A DNA stretch of 64,000 bases, taken from assembly GCA_020632955.1 (NCBI GenBank), contig JACKEO010000004.1, positions 1-64,000 of the forward strand. The letters run 5' to 3'. The notes below the pieces were generated by a model. That model was not told the DNA's origin, made no database searches, and saw nothing but the letters and a program-made list of their open reading frames with translations. Each line of letters opens with the position of its first letter. Position 1 is the first letter of the stretch. The translations under genes and the position numbers were made by a program. Origin of the DNA: Alphaproteobacteria bacterium (GTDB taxonomy: Bacteria > Myxococcota_A > UBA796 > GCA-2862545). Positions 49,924 to 59,059 of this stretch are shown here, piece after piece.

Positions 49924-51012
49924 TCACCACCGCAGGCGGAGCACCCGGTTCCCCGCCACGTCCACCAGCCAGAGATCCTCGAGGCTGCGCCCGGTGACCC
50001 CCGCCAGCGCGTCCGGGCCCAGACCCGTGTCGAGCTCGGCCACGAGCCCACCCTCCGCGTCGAACACGAAGACGTGCCCGGTGGCCGCGTCGGTGGCCAC
50101 GAGGTGGTCGTCCACCAGCCACAGCCCGGCGGGACGCTCCAGGCCCACCGCCTGCCCGTCGACCAGGGTGTCGACCTGCACGTCGGCCATGAGGTGGTGG
50201 TCGACGCCAGGCTCCTTCGAGCCCAGCGCCGCCCCGCGTGCACCGGCGTCGGCGTCGAGCACGGCGATGCGGCCGTTCCCGCTGTCGGCCACGAGAACCC
50301 GCCGCGTGACCTGGTCGAACACCACGTGCCCCACCGTGCCCGACACCCGCGAGAGCGAACCGGGCGCGTACCGGGCGATGATCCCGTCGCTGTGGTCGTC
50401 GTAGCCGACGCCATGGTCCGTCTGGAAGTCGTAGCGCACCACGGCGCCGTCGGAGCCGTCGAACACCCAGTAGACGTTGTCGGCCTCCCACGCGATGCCC
50501 ACGCAGAACGGGCTCTCGTGGAGCATGTCGAGGTGGGAGCCGAGGTCGGTCGGCATGCCGTGGAGGTTGGTCAGGTACTCCACGGCCTCGGGGTTCGAGG
50601 TGGCGAAGATGTCTCGGTCGGCGCTCCAGAGCGCCGGACCCATGAAGCCGTCCCCGGGCACCGCGCCGCCGTAGGTGTTCCTGCCGTCCTGGCAGGTGCC
50701 GAAGGTGCGGGGCGCGCCGAAGGCGATGCTGGAGACGCGCTCCATGAAGTGCACTGCGTACGGATCCTCCACGGTGCTCGTGCGGGGCGCGTCCGAGGAG
50801 GCCTCCTCCACGAAGGTCACCGTGCGATCGCGGCGGTTCACCACCCAGAGGAGATCGTCCTCCCAGGGATCGAAGGCCAGGTCCTGGGGCCGGGCGAGGC
50901 CATCGGCCTTGCGCGCCACCACCTCGAGGAGCCCGGACACATCGCGCACGTCGGAGCCACCGGGGCCACAGGCCATGGCCATCGCCGCACACACGCTCCA
51001 CGCTCCACGCAT
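49924..51012 (-). CDS. NHL/beta-propeller lipoprotein of the redox cluster
   Basis: 362 aa. The signal ends in AMAC (Cys15). The mature protein has repeated propeller blades: DLAFDPWEDDLLWVVNRRDRTV, VGIAWEADNVYWVFDGSDGAVV, VFDQVTRRVLVADSGNGRIAV and LWLVDVAGNRVLRL, the NHL/SMP-30-like pattern. A Cys within GTCQDGRNTYGG may bind a cofactor or form a disulfide. The ATG at 51012 has GAGGAG upstream. It follows the multicopper oxidase by 22 bp and is likely the third product of that operon. It may serve as a scaffold (inference). Confidence 0.85.
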   Translation of the reverse strand: MRGAWSVCAAMAMACGPGGSDVRDVSGLLEVVARKADGLARPQDLAFDPWEDDLLWVVNRRDRTVTFVEEASSDAPRTSTVEDPYAVHFMERVSSIAFGAPRTFGTCQDGRNTYGGAVPGDGFMGPALWSADRDIFATSNPEAVEYLTNLHGMPTDLGSHLDMLHESPFCVGIAWEADNVYWVFDGSDGAVVRYDFQTDHGVGYDDHSDGIIARYAPGSLSRVSGTVGHVVFDQVTRRVLVADSGNGRIAVLDADAGARGAALGSKEPGVDHHLMADVQVDTLVDGQAVGLERPAGLWLVDDHLVATDAATGHVFVFDAEGGLVAELDTGLGPDALAGVTGRSLEDLWLVDVAGNRVLRLRW

Positions 51013-51034
51013 CGTCTCGCTCCTCGGCGTCGGT

Positions 51035-52402
51035 TCAGGGCGGCGACCGCACGCGGAGCACGGTCATCATGCCGCCGTCGGCGTGGGGCAGCACGTGGCA
51101 GTGCACCATCCAGTCGCCCGGTCGGGTGGCCGTGAAGGCTAGCCGGACCACCTGGTGGATGCCGACGTCCAGCGTGTCCTCGGTGGTGGAGGATACCGGG
51201 GGCACACCATCCACGGAGAGCACCTCGAAGGCGTGGCCGTGGAGGTGGAAGGGGTGGCGGGTGGACGACAGGTTCCGCACCTCCACCACCACCCGGTCGC
51301 CGAGGTCCACCTCGGCGATGGTGACGTCCGGGAAGGCCTCGCCGTTGATGCGCCACCCCCCCGTGCGGCTGTCGCCCTGGAAGGTGTAGACCACGTCGGT
51401 GCGACCCGGATCCGTCGATGGCGGCACGCGCACGCCCGATGGCGCGGGGGCCGGCATGCCCTCCCCGCTCGCGCGGAAGGAGAGCAGGCGCTCCGGCGCA
51501 CCCCAGGCGGCGCCACCGTGCAGGCTGAAGGGCTCGCGGAGCAGGTCGAGGTCCCCGGTGACCCCGAGCAGCGCCTCGGCCCGGTCGCCGGGCGCCAGGA
51601 CGAGGGTGTCGGGGTGGGCAGGAGGGCCGCGCACCCCCTGGTCTCCCGCGATCACCGACAGCCCGTCGGCCGCCAGCGCGAGGTAGCCGGTGTTGCTCGC
51701 GTTCAGCAGGCGCAGGCGCAGGGTCTCGCCCCGCGCCACGTCGAGCACGGGGTCCCTCAGGCCGTTCACCGTCCAGACGAGACCGGTGCCCTCCAGCCCG
51801 TGCTCGTCTGCGCGTCGACCCGCTTCGCCCCAGGCGTCGAAGACGAGCACCACGTCGCGGTCGGCGACGACCTGGGGCGGCCCGTCCACCACCAGCAGCC
51901 CGTAGAGCCCCCGGTCGACCTGACCCTCGGTGTCGAAGTGCGGGTGGTACCAGAAGGTGCCCGGCTGCTCGAGCGGGAACCGGTAGGTGAAGCCGCCGCC
52001 CGGCGGCGTGGGATCGCGCTGCCAGGGCACGCCGTCCATCTCGACGGGCGCACCGGCCCCGTGCCAGTGGATGGTGGTGGGCGCGTCGAGGGCGTTGTCG
52101 AGGTGGGCCACGAGGACGTCGCCCACGCGCGCACGCAGCGTGGGTCCCGGCACCTGGCCCTCGTACGCGAAGCCGTCCACGGCGAGGCCGCCGACCTCCA
52201 GGCGCGCGGGCGCGGCGCGCAGGGTCACCTCCAGCACCTCGGGCGTGGGGTCCAGGTCGACCGCCGGGGCCGGCTCCACCAGCGCCGGGCGCGGCGCCTG
52301 GGCCTCCACCGTGTCGGATCCCGGCGTGTCGCTGTCGTCCTCGCGCACCTCGGCGGTGACGGCACAGCCGCCGAGCAGCCAGGGCCAGAGCCGGGCGCTC
52401 AC
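51035..52402 (-). CDS. Multicopper oxidase (laccase-like), lipoprotein or exported
   Basis: 455 aa. All four copper-binding segments are present: HWHG (112-115), WYHPHF (HPH at 153-155), HPFHLHGH (383-390) and HCHVLPHADGGMM (434-446). These give the trinuclear cluster and a type 1 site with Cys435 and likely axial Met445. A lipobox-like LLGGC (Cys13) and an acidic linker suggest surface anchoring. The GTG at 52402 overlaps the stop of the upstream multihaem gene (GTGA). Laccase-like enzymes oxidise phenols or metal ions (Cu, Fe, Mn) with O2. Coupling to a cytochrome favours metal oxidation or respiratory electron transfer (inference). Confidence 0.94.
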   Translation of the reverse strand: MSARLWPWLLGGCAVTAEVREDDSDTPGSDTVEAQAPRPALVEPAPAVDLDPTPEVLEVTLRAAPARLEVGGLAVDGFAYEGQVPGPTLRARVGDVLVAHLDNALDAPTTIHWHGAGAPVEMDGVPWQRDPTPPGGGFTYRFPLEQPGTFWYHPHFDTEGQVDRGLYGLLVVDGPPQVVADRDVVLVFDAWGEAGRRADEHGLEGTGLVWTVNGLRDPVLDVARGETLRLRLLNASNTGYLALAADGLSVIAGDQGVRGPPAHPDTLVLAPGDRAEALLGVTGDLDLLREPFSLHGGAAWGAPERLLSFRASGEGMPAPAPSGVRVPPSTDPGRTDVVYTFQGDSRTGGWRINGEAFPDVTIAEVDLGDRVVVEVRNLSSTRHPFHLHGHAFEVLSVDGVPPVSSTTEDTLDVGIHQVVRLAFTATRPGDWMVHCHVLPHADGGMMTVLRVRSPP

Positions 52403-54465
52403 CGCACCACCTCGGCGACGAGCAGATCCGGGTTCACCCAGCTCCGCTCCCGGGCGAGCGCCACCGGGTAGGCGCGCCAGGTGAGCCGTGCGCGCACTTG
52501 CGGGTCGGCACAGGCGTCGGCGAAGCGATGCGTGCTGGTCCACGCGCGTCCCGGCATCAGTCGGTTGTCGCTCTGCACGTCCACGGCCCGGTGGTGCGGC
52601 ACCTGCGTGCGCCCCTCGGGGTCCACGAGCACACGGGCGAAGGCGGCCCCGGCCGCCCCGGCGAGGGCGCGCGCCTCCTGGCCGGTCTCCGAGGTCGGAG
52701 GCTCGCCGAGCAGCGCCACGTCGCCGACGGGCAGCGGCGCGTCCAGCACCACCTCGCCTCCGGGCAGCACGCTGCGGACCTCGGACTGCCCGACGACCAC
52801 CCAGCGCGGCAGCCCCTTGGCCGGCGCATCGAAGGTGCCGTCGCCGAACGGGCCCGGGCCGACGTAGTCCACCCACCCCTCCTCGCGCACCACGCGGATC
52901 ACCTGCCGCGGCCGGGCCTCGGGCCAGCGCGACCAGTCCTGCCCGGCCTCGCGTCGGGCGAGCCACCCCCCCGAGGCCGGCAGCGCGTCGCCGCCCACCA
53001 CCACCAGGGGTCCGCCGGGGCAGCTGGCCTCCACCGTCAGCACCAGCGCCCGCAGCGGCTCTCCGGTGGGGATCGCGTGACCGGGACCGGTGTTCCGTAC
53101 CGTGGCCTGCACCACGAGCTGGTCAGCCTCCACCGCCGTGACGAGGTCCACCGACGCCGCGAGGCGGAGCATCGCGCTCCCCGGACGCCGCGGGCCGTCC
53201 CAGGTGTGGCGACGCGCCGAGCCCGGTGGGCGCCACCAGCCGCTCGCGATGCCCACGCCCACACCGCCGAGCAGATCGAGGTCGGCCACGTTCCCCGCCG
53301 CCGGGTCCGGGGGCATGTGGCAGGACTGGCAGGGCGCCACGCCGGCCAGCGGACCCGCGCTCCACTCGCTGAAGGTGGACTGCACCGGGAACCGGCCGGT
53401 GGGCCATCGCCCCCGATCGACGTCGGCGCCCGGGAGGAGCGCGGCCTGCTCCAGCTCGTGACAGCCCGCGCAGAAGGTGGCCTCCTGCAGCAGCGGAGAC
53501 ACCACCGCCCCCATCCTCGGGTTGAGGACGTCGGGGTACGGACCGAAGGTGAGCGGCGCGCGGTCCAGCCCCGCGAGCGTCGCGGGCTCGCTCGGCCGGA
53601 CCACCTCCAGACGACCGCCCACGCCGGCCGGACGCTCGAGGTGCACCGCCGCCACCTTGTGGCAGAGATCGCAGTGGATGCCGTGGTCGAAGGCGATGCC
53701 GCGCGCCTCGAGGAGATCGCGGCCCCCCAGCACGCCGTCGAGCGCCGGGGCGTGGCAGTCCGCGCAGCCCCCGGTGGACGTGGGCGTCGTGCACGGGCCG
53801 GGATCGCAGGCGGGATCGAGGTCCGGGAGCACGCCCACGCCGAGGCGGCAGCGCAGACCGCTCCCTCCCCCCGGCAGCGGGCCCTCGACCCACGACCCGC
53901 CCGCCGCCATGCAGGGGGCCTCGTCGTGCCGGGCGGTGCCCGCGTACACGTCGTGCACCACCGGGTTCGACGCCGCGCGCGCGTGCACCGAGTCCACCCA
54001 GTCCGCCACCTGCCGCACGTGGCAGTGGGCACAGGTGTCGGTGCCCGCGTCCCGCTCCGGGGTGCCCGGATCCTGGAAGACGTAGGCGGGGTCGTCCGAT
54101 CGGTCGAAGCGCACGAGGTCCAGCGCCACCCGCGGCCCGGGCCGGAGCACGTCCTCGCCCACGCTCCGCGCCTCGGGGTGGGCGGCCACCACCACCAGAT
54201 CGCCCGGGATGGCCGGGTCCACCTCCACCACGGCCGTGCCATCCTCCGCCGTGCGGACATGCCCCGGGGCGCCGCCCTGCAGCACGATCGCGCCCGCGAC
54301 CGGCACACCGTCGAGGCGGACGAGCACGTCCTGACGCCAGGCCGTCGTGGGACGCATCGCCGTGTCGGCCATGCCGGGAGGATCGGTGTCGCCCGGCGCC
54401 GGCGCGGCCACACCGCAGGCGACGACCATCAGGACGACTGCGCACACCTCGGGAATCGCTCGCAT
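52399..54465 (-). CDS. Pentahaem c-type cytochrome lipoprotein
   Basis: 688 aa. The lipoprotein signal has lipobox VVAC (Cys17). An Ig-like/carboxypeptidase-regulatory domain (about 45-120) precedes five CxxCH motifs at 145-149, 234-238, 265-269, 332-336 and 379-383 (CAHCH, CADCH, CDLCH, CAGCH, CQSCH), spaced as in cytochrome c554/NapC-like multihaem proteins. The C-terminal 270 residues have no haem and look beta-rich. It should conduct electrons at the cell surface. It heads an operon with a multicopper oxidase and a beta-propeller lipoprotein. The ATG lies 6 nt after a -10-like TAGGCG with no clear Shine-Dalgarno. Confidence 0.92.
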   Translation of the reverse strand: MRAIPEVCAVVLMVVACGVAAPAPGDTDPPGMADTAMRPTTAWRQDVLVRLDGVPVAGAIVLQGGAPGHVRTAEDGTAVVEVDPAIPGDLVVVAAHPEARSVGEDVLRPGPRVALDLVRFDRSDDPAYVFQDPGTPERDAGTDTCAHCHVRQVADWVDSVHARAASNPVVHDVYAGTARHDEAPCMAAGGSWVEGPLPGGGSGLRCRLGVGVLPDLDPACDPGPCTTPTSTGGCADCHAPALDGVLGGRDLLEARGIAFDHGIHCDLCHKVAAVHLERPAGVGGRLEVVRPSEPATLAGLDRAPLTFGPYPDVLNPRMGAVVSPLLQEATFCAGCHELEQAALLPGADVDRGRWPTGRFPVQSTFSEWSAGPLAGVAPCQSCHMPPDPAAGNVADLDLLGGVGVGIASGWWRPPGSARRHTWDGPRRPGSAMLRLAASVDLVTAVEADQLVVQATVRNTGPGHAIPTGEPLRALVLTVEASCPGGPLVVVGGDALPASGGWLARREAGQDWSRWPEARPRQVIRVVREEGWVDYVGPGPFGDGTFDAPAKGLPRWVVVGQSEVRSVLPGGEVVLDAPLPVGDVALLGEPPTSETGQEARALAGAAGAAFARVLVDPEGRTQVPHHRAVDVQSDNRLMPGRAWTSTHRFADACADPQVRARLTWRAYPVALARERSWVNPDLLVAEVVR

Positions 54466-54471
54466 GGGCCC

Positions 54472-54477
54472 CGCCTA
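54472..54477 (-). promoter_or_regulatory. -10-like TAGGCG, leaderless start
   Basis: TAGGCG on the minus strand ends 6 nt before the ATG of the pentahaem cytochrome. It defines the likely promoter of the redox operon. Confidence 0.4.
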
Positions 54478-54528
54478 GCGCATGCGGCAGATTGTCGCAT
54501 GCCGCAGCGGCCACCCGGGCGCGCCCAG

Positions 54529-57114
54529 TCACGGCGCGCAGGTGGAGCTCTCCAAGGCCGCCGACCACTTCAGGTAGGTGCCCCCGCTGTCGTTGTTCGG
54601 GATGTTCACCTCCGGCATCGTCAGCGTGGACCAGTCCGACGCGATGGTGAGCGTGGCCAGGTACTGGTTCCAGGTGGCGCTCTTGTCGACCCAGGTGTTC
54701 TGCGGCAGCCCGGCGAAGGCGCAGATGACCGCGCCGCCCGTGCACTTCACCTGGGTGGACGAGCGCCACTGCGGCAGGCAGCCCGCCGCGGTCGACGTGG
54801 CCTGGGCCGGGGTCCAGTTGTTGTCGGTGGCCACCGAGGCCGCGTAGCAGGTGCTCCAGGCCACGGTGTGCGGGGTGGCGCCGGAGCCCAGCGCGAGCGT
54901 GCCCACGGGAAGGGCCACGCTCGCCCCCGTCAGCGGCCACTCCGTGGCGGCGAGGGTCTCGACCACGGACGCGGAGAACTCCATGGTCATGTCGTAGCTG
55001 ACGGCGGTGGCGGGACCCGCGACCGGACGCCCGTCGGCGTCGGTCTGGACGCGCAGCACCAGGCTCCCGGGCCCCAGGTTCACGGTGGTGTTCGCCGCGG
55101 TGATGCGGAAGGTGGCGTAGGGCGACGGCTCGGTGACCGGGTCGGCGAAGCCGTAGGTGAGCTCGCAGGACCGCGCGTCGTCACACGTGTCGCCTCCCCA
55201 GAAGCGCGTGCAGGTGCACACGGGATCGTTGGGCCCCGCCATCGCGCAGCTGCCACCGTGGGCGCAGGGGTTCGGCTGGCACTGGTCCTCCACCACCCCA
55301 CAGGCCGCGCCCGTCCACCCCTCGTCGCAGTCGCAGGTGAAGCTCCCCGTGCCCGACGCGCCCTCCACGCACGTGCCGTTCCCGCAGTCGGCGGTGGCGC
55401 AGTCCGGGACGTCGTCGGCGCAGGTGCCTCCGGTCCAGCCCCCCACGCAGGCGCAGGTGAAGGCGTCCACGCCGTCGGTGCACTGCCCGCCGTGCAGGCA
55501 GGGGTTCGGGTCGCAGTCGTCGATGTCCTCGTCGCACAGGTCGCCCGTCCAGCCCGCCTCGCACCCGCAGGTGAAGCCCCCCACCTCGTCGGTGCAGTCG
55601 CCGTGCACGCACGGGTCGGGGTCGCACTCGTCCACCTCCTCCGCGCACGTCGTCCCCTCCCAGCCCCCCGTGCACGCGCACGTGAAGGCGTCCACGCCGT
55701 CGCTGCACAGACCGCCGTGCAGGCAGGGGTCCGGGTCGCAGTCGTCGAGGTTGATGCCGCAGGCCGGTCCGTCCCACCCGGGCGCGCAGTCGCAGGTGTA
55801 GGTGCCCGGGCCCGTGTCGGTGCAGACGCCCGCGTGCAGGCAGGGCGTGTCGGCACAGCTCGCCACGGCCTGGGCGCAGGTGGCCCCGCCCCACCCCGGC
55901 AGACAGTCGCAGGAAGGCTCCCCCCGCACGCTGGTGCAGGTGCCCCCGTTCACGCACGGATCGGGGTCGCAGCCGTCCACCTCCTCCGCACAGGTGACAC
56001 CCGTCCAGCCCCCCGGGCAGGCGCAGGTGAAGGCATCGACGCCATCGGAGCAGACGCCACCGTGCTCGCAGGGCTCCGGGTCGCAGTCGTCGTCGTTCAC
56101 CGTGCAACGCGCCCCCGACCACCCGGGGGCGCAGGCGCAGGTGAAGGCGTCGAGACCGTCGGTGCACACGCCCCCGTTCGCACACGGGTCCGGATCGCAG
56201 TCGTCCGGGTTCTGCTCACAGGTGGGCCCCGTCCAGCCCTTCGCGCAGGCGCAGGTGAAGGCGTCGAGACCGTCGGTGCACAGACCCCCGTGGGCGCAGG
56301 GATCGGGGTCGCAGTCGTCGATGTCGCGACTGCAGCGGGGTCCCTCCCAGCCGGCCTCGCAGGCGCAGGTGTAGCCGCCCACCGCGTCGGCGCAGCTGCC
56401 GTGGACGCACGGGTCCGGGTCGCAGTCGTCGGGGTCCTCCTCGCAGGTGGGGCCCACCCAGCCGGTCGCGCACGCGCACGTGAACGTGCCCACCCCGTCG
56501 GTGCACGTGCCGCCGTGCGCGCAGGGATCGCCGAGGCAGTCGTCGGGGTTGTCCTCGCAGGTGGGGCCTGCCCAGCCCGTGGGGCAGGCGCAGGTGAAGG
56601 CGTCGACGGCGTCGGTGCACACGCCCCCATGCGCGCAGGGATCCCCCTGGCAGTCGTCGACGTCGATCTCGCAGAGGTCCCCCGTGAAGCCGGCCGGGCA
56701 GGCGCACACCGCCACGCCCTGGTCCACCGTGCAGGCGGCGCCCTGGGCGCAGGGGTTGGGTGTGCACGGCCCCGGCACGCAGGTGGGCTCGGTGCCGCTC
56801 CAGCCCGTCGCCCCACAGGTGCGCGTGCTGCTGCCCACGAGGTCATGGCCCTCGTCGCAGGTGTAGGTGGCCACCGCACCCTGCGCGAGGTCCGGCGCGC
56901 TCACGCGCAGCGGCGGCGTGGCGGTGGGCGGCGCGCAGGGAGGCGCGTCCACGTCCGTGTCGTCGGTGTCGGCCGCGTCCGTCTCGGCCGACGTGTCGAC
57001 GTCACCAGGTGCCTGGCTGTCGCGGTCGGAGGAGCCCGTGTCGGGGTCGGGCCCCTCCGGCGCGGGACACGCGACGAGCAGCCACAAGAGCAGCAGGCGG
57101 ACGACAGGGCGCAT
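54529..57114 (-). CDS. Lipoprotein with Sushi domain and 14 EGF-like repeats
   Basis: 861 aa. The signal ends in a lipobox (LLVAC, Cys16) and is followed by an Asp/Thr linker. Residues 60-112 form a Sushi/CCP-like domain (C...YTCDEGHDLVGSSTRTC...C). Residues 116-645 are fourteen consecutive EGF-like repeats of about 38 aa with six cysteines each. Most begin with a calcium-binding-type D-[IV]-D-D-C or N-P-D-D-C and contain C-T-D-G-x4-F-T-C. The last 216 residues (646-861) form an unknown beta-rich domain with four or more Cys. The architecture resembles Notch-type extracellular proteins of animals. Probably a calcium-dependent surface adhesin. Confidence 0.92.
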   Translation of the reverse strand: MRPVVRLLLLWLLVACPAPEGPDPDTGSSDRDSQAPGDVDTSAETDAADTDDTDVDAPPCAPPTATPPLRVSAPDLAQGAVATYTCDEGHDLVGSSTRTCGATGWSGTEPTCVPGPCTPNPCAQGAACTVDQGVAVCACPAGFTGDLCEIDVDDCQGDPCAHGGVCTDAVDAFTCACPTGWAGPTCEDNPDDCLGDPCAHGGTCTDGVGTFTCACATGWVGPTCEEDPDDCDPDPCVHGSCADAVGGYTCACEAGWEGPRCSRDIDDCDPDPCAHGGLCTDGLDAFTCACAKGWTGPTCEQNPDDCDPDPCANGGVCTDGLDAFTCACAPGWSGARCTVNDDDCDPEPCEHGGVCSDGVDAFTCACPGGWTGVTCAEEVDGCDPDPCVNGGTCTSVRGEPSCDCLPGWGGATCAQAVASCADTPCLHAGVCTDTGPGTYTCDCAPGWDGPACGINLDDCDPDPCLHGGLCSDGVDAFTCACTGGWEGTTCAEEVDECDPDPCVHGDCTDEVGGFTCGCEAGWTGDLCDEDIDDCDPNPCLHGGQCTDGVDAFTCACVGGWTGGTCADDVPDCATADCGNGTCVEGASGTGSFTCDCDEGWTGAACGVVEDQCQPNPCAHGGSCAMAGPNDPVCTCTRFWGGDTCDDARSCELTYGFADPVTEPSPYATFRITAANTTVNLGPGSLVLRVQTDADGRPVAGPATAVSYDMTMEFSASVVETLAATEWPLTGASVALPVGTLALGSGATPHTVAWSTCYAASVATDNNWTPAQATSTAAGCLPQWRSSTQVKCTGGAVICAFAGLPQNTWVDKSATWNQYLATLTIASDWSTLTMPEVNIPNNDSGGTYLKWSAALESSTCAP
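55180..56769 (-). repeat. Tandem ~114-bp coding repeats (EGF array)
   Basis: Fourteen units of about 111-120 bp, with long near-identical stretches between neighbouring units (for example around GVDAFTCAC and DDCDPDPC). The conservation at DNA level suggests recent duplication or gene conversion. Confidence 0.85.
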
Positions 57115-57143
57115 GGGTCACGCTCGCGTGGGAGGCTGTTTCA

Positions 57144-57149
57144 AGCCTA
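57144..57149 (-). promoter_or_regulatory. -10-like TAGGCT before the EGF-repeat gene
   Basis: TAGGCT on the minus strand, 29 nt before the ATG at 57114. No convincing -35. Confidence 0.33.
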
Positions 57150-57232
57150 CACGTCGCGCGATGGGACGCGCGCCCGATCCGCGCGGCGGGGCCCACGGCG
57201 ACGCCGTGAGGCGCGCCGTGAGCCCGGCTCCC

Positions 57233-58906
57233 TCACGGCGCGGTCACGCCCGCGAAGTTCACGAGGTCGGCGAAGGTGAACTGCCCCGGCGCGGCCGAGG
57301 GCAGGCTCGGCGTGAAGGGCGTGCCGGTGTTCAGGTAGCTGTCGCCGTCACGCTTCAGGATGCGCACGAAGGTCTCGGCCACGATGCGTCCGCCCACGGG
57401 ACCCAGGCGGTTGCCCCCGCCCAGCACGCGGGCCTCGCGGAGCACGTAGTACCAGAGCGGCGTCTTCTTCAGCAGGCGCTTGCCGTGCTTCTGCAGCACC
57501 GCCACCTCGTTGGCCGGGAGGCCCGACGTGAGCTGCGCCTCGGTGAGCTTGGGCACACCGAAGAGCTTCGCCATGCCCTGCCCGCTCGGCAGGCCGAGCA
57601 TGAGCCCGCGCCGCAGGTTGCGCTGCGCGAGCACGGCGAGCATGCCGGCCAGCCCCGGCAGCGACTCCAGGCCCGCGGCCAGCACGCTGTCGATGGGGCG
57701 CGCACGGTTGAACACCACGATGGGGTTTCCCGTCTCGAAGAAGGCGTTGAAGTCCACCACCCAGTTCGAGCGCACCGGGAGGTTCGGCACGCGGTTGAAC
57801 GCGAAGACCTCCCCCAGCGACGCCCCCGGGAAGTTGAAGTTCAGCCAGTAGCGGTCGCGGATCATCGAGTGGCCGAAGCGGTAGGCCCCCACCGCGAACT
57901 CCACCGGCATCCGGAAGGAAGAGCCCACCCCGGCGCTGACGCCCGCCATCGCCGCGTTCACCGCCGCGGTGCCGCAGATGCGCCCGAGGAAGTCGTGCAC
58001 CACCGCCCACTGGTAGTGCTGGACGGCGAGGCGCTTGGCCTCCAGGAAGATGTCGCCCGCGAAGCCCGTGGCCACGAGGTGGTCGACCACCGCGTTGTGG
58101 AAGCGCAGCATCGCGTGCTGCAGCTGCGCCACGATGAGGTTCTCGTCGTTGCGCGGATCGCCGATGACCGCCGTGTGGTCGGCGTTGTCGACACGAGGCA
58201 CGTCCCAGTCGGTCTGCTGCTGCATGGCGCCCGGGTTGTTCGCCGGACCCGTGGGCCCGCCCGCGCCCGAGGGCAGGTTGCGCCCCAGCGCCATCCGGAT
58301 GGCCGTGGGCGTGGGGCTCGAGGGCGGGGGGAAGTCGTACAGGAAGGGATCGAGGGCCGGCCCGCGGCCGTAGACGTTGTCGAGGTCGAGCGCCGGCGTA
58401 CGCATGTTCGGGATGTCGTTGGCGTTGGCGGGCGTGTCCAGCGAGGACGACACGTCGAGCGTGATGTCGTGATCGATGAACTGGCCGGCGTAGGTGAAGC
58501 CGGCCGGGATCGTGGAGTCCGGGGGCGTCTCGCGACCCAGGTCGCCCATGAGCGCACCGAGCTCGTCGAGCAGCGCCTGGTTCTGCGGGTTCGGCAGCAG
58601 CCGCGTGCGCCGACGCAGCAGGGCCGGCGAGAGGTAGCCGAACCAGTTGCCGCAGCGCTTGTGGGCCGGCTTCCACAGCCCCGGCGGGAAGTAGGCGAGC
58701 GAGAACTTCGCGCCGTGGAAGCGACGCGCCTTCGCCCCGAGGGCCTTGGCGGATCCGCGGATCTCGAGCGGCAGGCCCGCGGCGGCCGGAGGTCGGACCC
58801 CCTTGGCCGTCGGCGCGAGCTGGGCATCGAGGAAGGGCTGCGAGGCCACGGTGGGACGGACGGCGCGCGCCACCGCACGGACGGCGGGCTGCTTCTTCTT
58901 CGGCAT
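57233..58906 (-). CDS. Animal-type haem peroxidase
   Basis: 557 aa. The peroxidase-cyclooxygenase signatures are present: FTYAGQFIDHDITL with distal His146, the GDPRNDENLIVAQLQHAMLRFHN block (about 249-271) and AYRFGHSMIR with proximal His346. The basic N-terminus (MPKKKQPAVRAVAR) lacks a standard signal peptide; the ATG at 58906 has GGGGGAG upstream. The family uses H2O2 to oxidise halides or organic substrates, or makes oxylipins; bacterial members are rare and mostly uncharacterised. It is encoded alone between the EGF-repeat and MBL genes. Confidence 0.92.
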   Translation of the reverse strand: MPKKKQPAVRAVARAVRPTVASQPFLDAQLAPTAKGVRPPAAAGLPLEIRGSAKALGAKARRFHGAKFSLAYFPPGLWKPAHKRCGNWFGYLSPALLRRRTRLLPNPQNQALLDELGALMGDLGRETPPDSTIPAGFTYAGQFIDHDITLDVSSSLDTPANANDIPNMRTPALDLDNVYGRGPALDPFLYDFPPPSSPTPTAIRMALGRNLPSGAGGPTGPANNPGAMQQQTDWDVPRVDNADHTAVIGDPRNDENLIVAQLQHAMLRFHNAVVDHLVATGFAGDIFLEAKRLAVQHYQWAVVHDFLGRICGTAAVNAAMAGVSAGVGSSFRMPVEFAVGAYRFGHSMIRDRYWLNFNFPGASLGEVFAFNRVPNLPVRSNWVVDFNAFFETGNPIVVFNRARPIDSVLAAGLESLPGLAGMLAVLAQRNLRRGLMLGLPSGQGMAKLFGVPKLTEAQLTSGLPANEVAVLQKHGKRLLKKTPLWYYVLREARVLGGGNRLGPVGGRIVAETFVRILKRDGDSYLNTGTPFTPSLPSAAPGQFTFADLVNFAGVTAP

Positions 58907-59059
58907 GACTCCCCCTGGAACGGGCGGGCGCGCGGACGCACCCCACCTGCGCGACACCACGTCCGCGGTGGGTACTCCCGATGCCCGACCTCCCCATAGC
59001 GGGCGAAAAAACGGGCGCGTGATCGTCCTGGATCCGGGACGCGACGGGAGGACGCCGGG

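Noticed and set aside
55180..56769. CRISPR-like repetition
   Set aside because: The repeats are about 114 bp, in frame, and encode EGF-like domains; there are no short palindromic repeats with unique spacers and no cas genes.
52498..57279. A 1593-codon open frame on the plus strand opposite the pentahaem and EGF genes
   Set aside because: It is antisense to several genes with clear domains, has His/Arg/Gly-rich low-complexity content and no domain. It arises from high GC with stop-poor reverse frames.
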